Positions 1 to 5,144 of a stretch of 5,812 nt of DNA are shown here, piece by piece. Within the stretch, counting starts at the first letter, position 1; each line of letters begins with the position of its first letter. The stretch comes from Christensenella sp. UBA1224 (lineage in GTDB: Bacteria > Bacillota > Clostridia > Christensenellales > Aristaeellaceae), in NCBI GenBank assembly GCA_002309235.1, contig DBXA01000024.1, forward strand, positions 27,778 to 33,589, read 5' to 3'. Below the pieces are notes generated by a model. The model ran no database searches. It was given only the letters and a program-made list of their open reading frames with translations, and had not been told where the DNA came from. Position numbers and translations under genes: made by a program.

Positions 1-1345
1 CCTTTAGCTTCAGTGCCGCCTCGTAAAGGCATCTTGCGGTATCGGGACCGGCGGAATTTGTCTCCTCATAGTGATCCTCGCCGTTTTTATCCCTCGTGCG
101 GCTCAGGTAGGGGTTCTTGCTGCTCAGCATATAGTTGTCCGGCGCCGGGATATAGCCGATCTCATCATCCGCGAGGCCGAAGATCAGGAGATCATCGCCG
201 AATACGGAAGTGAGCGGCGGGAGCGCAGCGTCAGGGTCGTTAGGGATAAAACCCGTTTTGTCGCCGTAGGCAAGCTCCGGGAACAGTTCACCGGGAACGA
301 GCAGTATGGGAACGTCACCGATCCGCAGAAATGAAATCTCGGTATCGATATACACCTTATTGAGTACGGCGTGCGTCCGCTCGCTGAGTACGCCGAGCGA
401 AGAGAGCAGCACGTACAGCGGATTTTCGCATGGCACGGAGAATTCCTGCGTTGTCACGGAAAGGGAAGGATCCAGCTTCCTCTCGTTTTCGACGGAAAGT
501 ATCATTTCACCTATCCGGCGCCCGGTTTCCAGACAGTTTGCCACCCTGTCGCTCAGGAGGAAACGCGTGCGTATGAGGCCGCCTATCGCGCCGGGGATCC
601 AGACCATGCGGCTTTTGCTGTTCTCGTATACGTATTTTGCCGCGTAGGCCGGGAAATCCGCGCTGATCAGGGAGTTGTCCCCATCGAGCGATTCCGCGTG
701 GGAAGCGAAGTTCACGATCTGTATTCCTGGAACGGCGGGATCCTCCGGTTCGAACCGGAAACAGTAGATGTTCGGGTCAAATACGATGGGCAGGCGAGTG
801 TCTTCCTGTATGCCGCTCGCGGAGGTATCATAGGAGCCGAAATACAGGCTGCCTCTTGATCTTGAGGCGAATGCCGAGCGTGCGGCTTCGACCGCGGCCA
901 GGCGTACTTTTTCGGAAAAGGCAGGGTTTTTGCCGTCGCATCCCTCTTTGCCCCACAGACCGAGGGTATCCGCACCGGCGTGGTCGTGCGTGGATATGAT
1001 GTGGATGTCCTTACAGCCGCTCTCTGAGGAAAGGGAGGACAGGGCAGCCCGTATGGCCGCAGCTTCCGTTCCGGAAAGGCCGACGCAGTCCACACAGATG
1101 AGGAGCACGCTGCTGCCTTCCGCGTCCTCGATATAAACGGCTTTCGCGTATTGGTCGTCCAGTATGCCTGTGGCAGGCTGGTCGTTTCGGTATCCCGCCA
1201 CATAGTAGATGCTACCGTCGGTGAGATCTGCAGGGATCGCCTTTTCTCCATAGCCAATGGTAAATAGTTTTTCTTCAGAAGCGAAAGCCCTGGCAGGCAG
1301 GTGCATGAGAAGGGAAAGGAGCAAGAGGAAAGGCAGGAATTTCAT
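1..1345 (-). CDS. Secreted neutral/alkaline ceramidase-family protein (3' end cut off by window edge)
   Basis: 448 residues are visible with no stop before the left edge, so the C-terminus is missing. The ATG at 1345 follows a strong AGGAGG site at ideal spacing. Residues 1-22 form a signal peptide: Lys2, a leucine-rich core, then an Ala-Phe-Ala cleavage site before Ser23, so the protein is probably exported. The rest resembles the N-terminal catalytic domain of neutral/alkaline non-lysosomal ceramidases. STHDHAGADTLGLWG (118-132) matches the THTHSGP zinc motif. NFASHAES (212-219, His216) matches FAVHAT. LVPGE (349-353, Glu353) matches VPGE. GYIPAPDNY (397-405) matches the tyrosine region. 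These four places supply the zinc ligands in the Pseudomonas enzyme. The family's GDVSPN segment, which holds the catalytic serine, aligns with PGAIGGLI (251-258), which has no serine. The protein may therefore be a metal-dependent hydrolase with another substrate. The family assignment is firm; ceramide as substrate is not supported. It is the second gene of an operon with the small membrane protein upstream. Confidence 0.85.
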   Translation of the reverse strand, partial: MKFLPFLLLLSLLMHLPARAFASEEKLFTIGYGEKAIPADLTDGSIYYVAGYRNDQPATGILDDQYAKAVYIEDAEGSSVLLICVDCVGLSGTEAAAIRAALSSLSSESGCKDIHIISTHDHAGADTLGLWGKEGCDGKNPAFSEKVRLAAVEAARSAFASRSRGSLYFGSYDTSASGIQEDTRLPIVFDPNIYCFRFEPEDPAVPGIQIVNFASHAESLDGDNSLISADFPAYAAKYVYENSKSRMVWIPGAIGGLIRTRFLLSDRVANCLETGRRIGEMILSVENERKLDPSLSVTTQEFSVPCENPLYVLLSSLGVLSERTHAVLNKVYIDTEISFLRIGDVPILLVPGELFPELAYGDKTGFIPNDPDAALPPLTSVFGDDLLIFGLADDEIGYIPAPDNYMLSSKNPYLSRTRDKNGEDHYEETNSAGPDTARCLYEAALKLK

Positions 1346-1358
1346 TTTGAACCTCCTA
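1346..1358 (-). promoter_or_regulatory. Ribosome binding site of the ceramidase-like gene, overlapping the upstream stop codon
   Basis: On the minus strand the TAG stop of the membrane-protein gene runs directly into GAGG, forming TAGGAGG. This is followed by TTCAAA and the ATG. Ribosomes ending the first gene would be placed at the second gene's start site, which suggests coupled translation. The strong site also fixes the ATG at 1345 as the start. Confidence 0.75.
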
Positions 1359-1700
1359 TAGGGATGATATCACGCGTATGGCCGCACTTACAGCGGCGGG
1401 GAGCGGTATGGCGTTGATCCTGACGGTAAGAAGCGTAAGGAGAACGGCAAACATAGTGATCAGTACGCGCAGTGACCTGTGTTTCGGCAGGCGGCCCGCG
1501 AAGAAGAGAGCGGGGATCAGGAGCATGGCGGCAGCACTCCAGGAGACCCGCGCGCGGGTCAGCCCTTCAAACTGCTCTTTCATGACGGGCATGGCTGAAC
1601 CTGCTATGCATGGTATCGCATGGCGGATGAGAAGGCAAACAAGGGCGCATGCTGCCGCTGCCGCGAGAACTGAAAACGCCGTTTTGCGAATGACTCTCAT
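1356..1700 (-). CDS. Small three-helix membrane protein of unknown function
   Basis: I do not recognise a family. The 114-residue protein starts with a positive N-terminus (MRVIRK) followed by an Ala/Leu/Val-rich helix (about 7-25). A loop of about 27 residues comes next (HAIPCIAGSAMPVMKEQFEG and onward). A second helix lies at about 53-69, a basic turn (GRLPKHRSLR) follows, a third helix spans about 77-93, and the tail is mildly hydrophobic. A GTG at 1757 in the same frame would add 19 polar residues. Neither start has a convincing ribosome binding site: a weak GGGCAGG lies about 12 bases before the ATG. I prefer the ATG because the hydrophobic segment then begins normally. Its stop lies 10 bases before the ceramidase-like gene, and the stop codon overlaps that gene's AGGAGG, so translation of the two is probably coupled. 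A role as membrane partner of the secreted protein is only an inference from position. Confidence 0.7.
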   Translation of the reverse strand: MRVIRKTAFSVLAAAAACALVCLLIRHAIPCIAGSAMPVMKEQFEGLTRARVSWSAAAMLLIPALFFAGRLPKHRSLRVLITMFAVLLTLLTVRINAIPLPAAVSAAIRVISSL

Positions 1701-1798
1701 GATCTGCGCCGACCTGCCCTTCTGTCTGATCGAACTGTGATTTCCGTAAGAGTGCACATATGGGTCTGCCGGCCCGGAAACCTTCAGTCTTCCCGATC

Positions 1799-1827
1799 AT
1801 TATACTATAGGCTTTTTTTTCGCACAA
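1799..1827 (-). promoter_or_regulatory. Predicted promoter of the membrane protein/ceramidase-like operon
   Basis: Reading leftwards, TTGTGC (1827-1822) is a partial -35 box, followed by a 17-base spacer containing an A8 tract and a perfect TATAAT -10 box (1804-1799). Transcription would start near 1792, leaving a leader of about 90 bases before the preferred ATG or about 35 before the alternative GTG. The evidence is consensus match and position only. Confidence 0.65.
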
Positions 1828-1840
1828 CCGGGCGGTACTG

Positions 1841-1869
1841 TTGAAAAGAAACCCGAGGGATGTTATCAT
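1841..1869 (+). promoter_or_regulatory. Predicted promoter of the PNPOx-like gene
   Basis: TTGAAA (1841-1846) and TATCAT (1864-1869) are separated by exactly 17 bases. The predicted start of transcription near 1876 gives a leader of about 28 bases to the ATG at 1904. It lies back-to-back with the leftward promoter: the two -35 boxes are only 13 bases apart. Confidence 0.65.
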
Positions 1870-1903
1870 AATGCCGTAAACAACAGAAACGGAGGGAGAT
1901 CAC

Positions 1904-2296
1904 ATGCAAGAGGTTTACGAATTCCTGAAAAAATGCGGCACTTACTACCTGGCAACCGTTGAGGGTGACCAGCCCCGGGTCAGGCCTTTCGGAACGGTCG
2001 ATATCTTCGAGGATAAGCTGTATTTCCAGACGGGCTTGGTCAAGAACGTGGCAAAGCAGATCGCGGCAAACCCGAAGGTGGAGATCTGCGCGTTTCAGGA
2101 TGGTACCTGGCTGCGCGTAGCGGGAAAGGCGATACTGGATGAGAGGATAGAAGCGCAGGAGCATATGCTGGCGGCGTATCCATCCCTTGGCAGGATGTAC
2201 AAGGCGGGAGACGGGAATACCGCTGTCTATTACCTGAAGGACGCCGAGGCGGTCTTCTCTTCCTTCAGCGCGGCCCCGAAAACTGTCAAGTTCTGA
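1904..2296 (+). CDS. Pyridoxamine 5'-phosphate oxidase-like split-barrel flavoprotein
   Basis: This 130-residue protein has the single small split-barrel domain of the PNPOx-like FMN-binding family. The start is well supported: GGAGGG lies 7 bases before the ATG. The N-terminal helix (1-10) leads into the first strands with GTYYLATVEGDQPRVRPFG (12-30). The RVRPF stretch (25-29) and the later KNVAKQI segment (47-53) are where relatives contact the FMN phosphate and ring. KVEICAF (58-64), then WLRVAGKAIL (69-78), complete the barrel, followed by a helix and the C-terminal strand carrying FSSFS. The length is normal for the short family members annotated as pyridoxamine 5'-phosphate oxidase family or NimA/NimC-like proteins. 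True PNP oxidase is longer, so vitamin B6 synthesis is unlikely. A flavin-dependent reductase role, or binding of a related cofactor, is plausible. The substrate is unknown. It is monocistronic, with its own promoter and terminator. Confidence 0.9.
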   Translation: MQEVYEFLKKCGTYYLATVEGDQPRVRPFGTVDIFEDKLYFQTGLVKNVAKQIAANPKVEICAFQDGTWLRVAGKAILDERIEAQEHMLAAYPSLGRMYKAGDGNTAVYYLKDAEAVFSSFSAAPKTVKF

Positions 2297-2330
2297 AGCA
2301 AATAAAGTTGTATAAGACATTGGATCGAAG

Positions 2331-2362
2331 AATACCGGGCTGCTGCGGCAGTCCGGTATTTT
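2331..2362 (+). terminator. Hairpin terminator after the PNPOx-like gene, between convergent genes
   Basis: The arms AATACCGGGCTGC (2331-2343) and GCAGTCCGGTATT (2348-2360) pair over 13 positions with one G-U wobble around a TGCG loop. The last bases plus the following TT make a short T4 run, which supports rightward termination. On the other strand the hairpin also forms but is followed only by CTTCG, so any use as a terminator for the leftward thioesterase gene would be weaker. Confidence 0.75.
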
Positions 2363-2407
2363 GTCCCTGAGGTGATCCTGGATGTGTGAGGTTCGACCGG
2401 AAGCTTC

Positions 2408-2809
2408 TTACTCCTGTATATGCATTCCGTTCATCGTGACGTGCGCGATGGGCTTCCCTTCTTCGCTTGTGATATCGATCTCATAGAAGCAGCTGCGCCT
2501 CCCGTCCCGGATGAGGCGGGATTCAGCGTAGAGCACGGCGCCGTATTTCGGTGCGGAGAGGAAAGAGATCTGCGAAACGACGCCTACGGTATGTCCCTGC
2601 CTGAAGTTGGAGGCGACGGCGAAGGTGAGATCCGCGAGTGTGAATATTGCACCGCCCATGACGGTGTCCGCGGCGTTCTTATGCTCCGGCCCGGTCCTTA
2701 GCCTGCATTTTGCGTATTTCTCCCCGACCTCCAGTATCTCTATGCCTGTGGTTTCAGTGGCGAAACGGTCCTCGGAAAAGATAGATCTTGCTTCCTCGAG
2801 CGGTGTCAT
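2408..2809 (-). CDS. PaaI-family hotdog-fold thioesterase
   Basis: This 133-residue single-domain hotdog protein probably hydrolyses an acyl-CoA or similar thioester in the cytoplasm. The start is set by AAGGAGG 7 bases before the ATG. The signature is HKNAADTVMGGAIFTLADL (43-61): Asn45, the GG pair (52-53) at the start of the central helix, and Asp60 in LAD, which corresponds to the catalytic acid in PaaI-type enzymes. The usual His before GG is Met51 here, a replacement I recall from clostridial relatives. The following strands (GVVSQISFLSAPKYG, 76-90; SCFYEIDITSEEGKPIAHVTMNG at the end) fit the five-stranded sheet. The gene lies 30 bases after the metal-exporting ATPase with no terminator between them, so it is probably the last gene of that operon. 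No link to metal handling is visible in the protein itself, and co-transcription may be incidental. Confidence 0.88.
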   Translation of the reverse strand: MTPLEEARSIFSEDRFATETTGIEILEVGEKYAKCRLRTGPEHKNAADTVMGGAIFTLADLTFAVASNFRQGHTVGVVSQISFLSAPKYGAVLYAESRLIRDGRRSCFYEIDITSEEGKPIAHVTMNGMHIQE

Positions 2810-2839
2810 GGCGTATCCTCCTTACGGGCAACGGTCTTA

Positions 2840-4720
2840 TTATTTCGGTACCTTCAACGCGCGTATCGCATTGAGCACCGCTATCACCATCACCCCGACA
2901 TCCGCGAATATGGCTGCCCACATGTTCGCGATGCCGAAGGCCGTGAGAGCGAGGCAGGCAAATTTGATCGCCAGGGAGAAAATGATGTTCTGCTTTATGA
3001 TACGTAAACATTTTCGGGACAACCGGATGGCTTTCGCAATCTGCAGGGGGTCGTCGTCCATCAGCACCACATCCGCGGCTTCTATGGCGGCATCGCTTCC
3101 CATGGCTCCCATGGCGATACCGATATCGGCACGGGTGAGGACAGGCGCGTCGTTGATCCCGTCGCCTGCGAAGGCGAGCCTGCCGCCTTTTCCGTTTGTC
3201 TTGAGGAGCTTTTCGATCTCGCTCACCTTATCTGCCGGAAGGAGTTCACTGTGCACTTCGTCGATCCCAAGCTCCGCGGCTACATGGTCTGCGATCGCCT
3301 TCCTGTCTCCCGTGAGCATGATGGTCCTCTTTACGCCGTTTTCCCTGAGGGCGGCGATGGCTTCCTTAGCCCGGGGCTTTATGATATCGGATATGACGAT
3401 ATGCCCCGCATAGGCATTATCGATCGCCACATGGAGTATGGTGCCGATGCTGTGGCAATCGGTGTAGGGGATGCCGAGCTTTTGCATGAGCTTCCCGTTC
3501 CCGACCGCTATGGGCAGCCCATCCACTTTTGCGGTGATGCCGTGTCCGCTGATCTCCTGGATATCGCAAACGCGCGTGCGGTCGATCTCCTTCGCGTGTG
3601 CCTTCTGCAGACTCTTGCTGATGGGGTGTGAGGAAGCGCACTCCGCGAGGGCTGCGTATTCGAGTATCTTTTCCTCTTCCAGCTGGTTGTGATGGATGCC
3701 AGTTACCTCGAAAACGCCCTGGGTAAGGGTCCCTGTTTTATCGAAGGCTACGGAATCCGTATTCGCAAGAGCTTCTAGGTAATTGGAGCCTTTGATCAGT
3801 ATGCCTTCCTTCCCGGCGCCGCCGAGCGCGGCGAAAAAGCCAAGGGGGATGGAGACGACCAGAGCACAGGGGCAGCTGACCACGAGGAAGGTGAGCGCCC
3901 GGTAGAGCCAGGCAGTCCAATCGGGTGCAAGACCGGCAATGAGCCTTGCGATGGGCAGGAGTATTGCCAGTGCAGCGGCGGACAGGCAGACGGCAGGTGT
4001 ATATACCCTCGCGAATCTTGATATGAAGTTTTCCGATCGGGACTTGTTGGAGGAAGCGTTTTCGACCAGATCCATGATGCGGGATACGGTGGATTCGCCG
4101 AACTCTTTTGTGGTCCTTATCTTCAGTACGCCGTTCAGACTGATGCAGCCGCTTATGATATCATCGCCTTCCGATACGCTGCGAGGCATGCTCTCGCCTG
4201 TCAGCGCTGCCGTATCGAGGTTCCCGTTCCCCTCAATGAGGATGCCGTCTATCGGCACCCTTTCACCGGGCTGCACGGTGATGACAGTTCCTACGGCGAC
4301 TTCATCCGGATCGGCCTCGATAAGCTTTCCGTCTGCCTCTATATTGGCGTGGTCCGGACGGATATCCATGAGAGAAGTGATGTTCCTGCGGGATCTGGCC
4401 ACGGCGTAGCTCTGGAACAGCTCTCCAACCTGGTAGAACAGCATGACGGCGATGCCTTCCGTATAATCACCGCTCTTTGTCCATATCGCCAGGGAGAAGG
4501 CGCCGATCGTGGCCAGTGCCATCAGGAAGTTTTCGTCAAACGGCTGCCGGTTCAGAATGCCCTTCCATGCTTTGCGCAGGATATCATAGCCTATCAGGAT
4601 ATAGACGGCGAGATAGCAGACGAGCCTCGGGAGGCCGGAAATGGGGATAAAATACAGCGCAACGAGCGCGGCAGCTGATATGAGGATGCGCACCAGCATC
4701 TTTTTCTGCTTGTTTGTCAT
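2840..4720 (-). CDS. cadA: Zinc/cadmium/lead-exporting P1B-type ATPase without N-terminal metal-binding domain
   Basis: This integral membrane pump of 626 residues would use ATP to expel divalent soft metals. Order: four helices before the actuator domain (about 8-27, 31-48, 65-82, 86-103), the actuator loop with TGES (174-177), two helices, then the phosphorylation and nucleotide-binding domains and a final helix pair. Catalytic features are intact: CPC in helix 6 (283-285), DKTGT with phosphorylated Asp327, HP (365-366), TGD (470-472) and GDGINDAP (519-526). Specificity points to Zn/Cd/Pb: SCPCALVVSIPLG, Lys586 in helix 7 and Asp607 in helix 8 correspond to the CPC, Lys and Asp set of ZntA. 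Copper pumps have other residues there. It lacks the usual N-terminal CxxC domain; the gene just upstream encodes one separately. The ATG at 4720 has GGAG 10 bases before it. A GTG at 4729 would add three residues, but GGAG lies only one base from it. The symbol cadA rests on family resemblance. Confidence 0.95.
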   Translation of the reverse strand: MTNKQKKMLVRILISAAALVALYFIPISGLPRLVCYLAVYILIGYDILRKAWKGILNRQPFDENFLMALATIGAFSLAIWTKSGDYTEGIAVMLFYQVGELFQSYAVARSRRNITSLMDIRPDHANIEADGKLIEADPDEVAVGTVITVQPGERVPIDGILIEGNGNLDTAALTGESMPRSVSEGDDIISGCISLNGVLKIRTTKEFGESTVSRIMDLVENASSNKSRSENFISRFARVYTPAVCLSAAALAILLPIARLIAGLAPDWTAWLYRALTFLVVSCPCALVVSIPLGFFAALGGAGKEGILIKGSNYLEALANTDSVAFDKTGTLTQGVFEVTGIHHNQLEEEKILEYAALAECASSHPISKSLQKAHAKEIDRTRVCDIQEISGHGITAKVDGLPIAVGNGKLMQKLGIPYTDCHSIGTILHVAIDNAYAGHIVISDIIKPRAKEAIAALRENGVKRTIMLTGDRKAIADHVAAELGIDEVHSELLPADKVSEIEKLLKTNGKGGRLAFAGDGINDAPVLTRADIGIAMGAMGSDAAIEAADVVLMDDDPLQIAKAIRLSRKCLRIIKQNIIFSLAIKFACLALTAFGIANMWAAIFADVGVMVIAVLNAIRALKVPK

Positions 4721-4761
4721 CGTAAACACGCTCCATTCCCGAAGGCTTTGTTGCCGCGGCT

Positions 4762-4980
4762 TTACAGGTATATCTCGCAGTCGTCCTCTACTTTTTTGCA
4801 GGCCTTCAGGACATCCTGCATCACTTTTTTCGGGTCGCTCCCCTCAGTGAATTCCACGGTCATCTTCTGAGTCATGAAATTGACGACGGCGGAAGCGATG
4901 CCTGCGGTACCGCGGGCTGCCTCTTCCATCTTGTTGGCGCAGTTCGCGCAGTCGACTTCTATCTTATAGGTCTTTTTCAT
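4762..4980 (-). CDS. Free-standing heavy-metal-associated (HMA) domain protein
   Basis: This 72-residue cytoplasmic protein consists of one ferredoxin-like HMA domain. The ATG at 4980 is preceded by GGAGGAG at good spacing. The in-frame ATG at 5067 is rejected because it falls within the promoter. The metal site is DCANC (10-14), with Cys11 and Cys14. An Asp just before CxxC is the pattern of the ZntA zinc/cadmium/lead domain, whereas copper proteins carry Met-Thr there. Two further cysteines, 61 and 68, lie in the tail (CKKVEDDC) and may add ligands. It is the first gene of the operon, 41 bases before the ATPase, which has no HMA domain of its own. It therefore looks like the detached metal-binding domain or a metallochaperone for that pump. 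Direct transfer between them is inferred. It could also buffer or sequester cytoplasmic metal. Confidence 0.93.
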   Translation of the reverse strand: MKKTYKIEVDCANCANKMEEAARGTAGIASAVVNFMTQKMTVEFTEGSDPKKVMQDVLKACKKVEDDCEIYL

Positions 4981-5008
4981 TTCCTTCTCCTCCGTGTGAT
5001 TTTTTTCG

Positions 5009-5026
5009 ATTAAGCGCTTGCTTAAT
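5009..5026. promoter_or_regulatory. Candidate operator: perfect 7-4-7 inverted repeat in the divergent control region
   Basis: ATTAAGC and GCTTAAT are exact reverse complements separated by GCTT. The site overlaps the predicted -35 box of the rightward regulator promoter and lies within the first bases of the leftward efflux mRNA. A dimeric ArsR-type winged helix bound here could block both. Size and symmetry fit that kind of protein; binding itself is inferred. Confidence 0.6.
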
Positions 5027-5046
5027 TGTTGTAATTGGAGTATAAA
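5018..5046 (+). promoter_or_regulatory. Predicted promoter of the ArsR-AraC hybrid regulator
   Basis: TTGCTT (5018-5023) and TATAAA (5041-5046) are separated by 17 bases. Transcription would start near 5053, giving a leader of about 90 bases. The -35 box lies in the right half of the inverted repeat, which suggests self-repression. The -10 box overlaps the -10 box of the opposite promoter, so the two probably compete. Confidence 0.55.
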
Positions 5047-5067
5047 TGAATATATCCCCTGTGACAA
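5039..5067 (-). promoter_or_regulatory. Predicted promoter of the metal-efflux operon
   Basis: Reading leftwards, TTGTCA (5067-5062) and TATACT (5044-5039) each match consensus at five of six bases and are separated by 17 bases. Transcription would start near 5032, about 50 bases before the HMA gene, placing the inverted repeat at roughly +6 to +23. Confidence 0.7.
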
Positions 5068-5144
5068 TGGTTTTACAGAGGTTCTTTCCGAATGGGCGAA
5101 GAAGATTTCTTTTCGGGATAAATCGGATCGGAGGCGTTTGGAGG

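Noticed and set aside
712..1257. 181-codon minus-strand open frame inside the ceramidase-like gene
   Set aside because: It lies in another frame of the same strand, has no family resemblance and is rich in Arg, Pro and Thr. The frame from 1345 gives clear family motifs throughout.
1813..1820. T8 run that could be a terminator tail
   Set aside because: No GC-rich hairpin precedes it on the plus strand, and it fits as the A-tract in the spacer of the leftward promoter.
1805..2320. 171-codon minus-strand open frame opposite the PNPOx-like gene
   Set aside because: It covers a gene with a clear family, promoter and ribosome binding site, and crosses both the promoter and the gene end. No domain is recognisable.
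2607..3413. 268-codon plus-strand open frame opposite the ATPase and thioesterase
   Set aside because: It is antisense to two well-supported genes, shows no recognisable domain, and its Ala/Ser/Met-rich composition is typical of a shadow frame.
4753..4760. GCCGCGGC palindrome between the HMA and ATPase genes
   Set aside because: It is only eight bases and self-complementary with no loop; this can arise by chance in GC-rich DNA and suggests no terminator or operator.
5088..5116. Possible hairpin in the regulator leader (CCGAA with TTCGG, and GAAGAA with TTCTT)
   Set aside because: The stem is mostly A-T pairs, is interrupted by a five-base bulge and has a three-base loop. It is not followed by a T run, and there is no match to a riboswitch I recognise.
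5067..5144. Upstream in-frame ATG that would add 26 residues to the hybrid regulator
   Set aside because: There is no ribosome binding site before it, it lies in the -35 box of the opposite promoter, and the added residues do not resemble an ArsR N-terminus.
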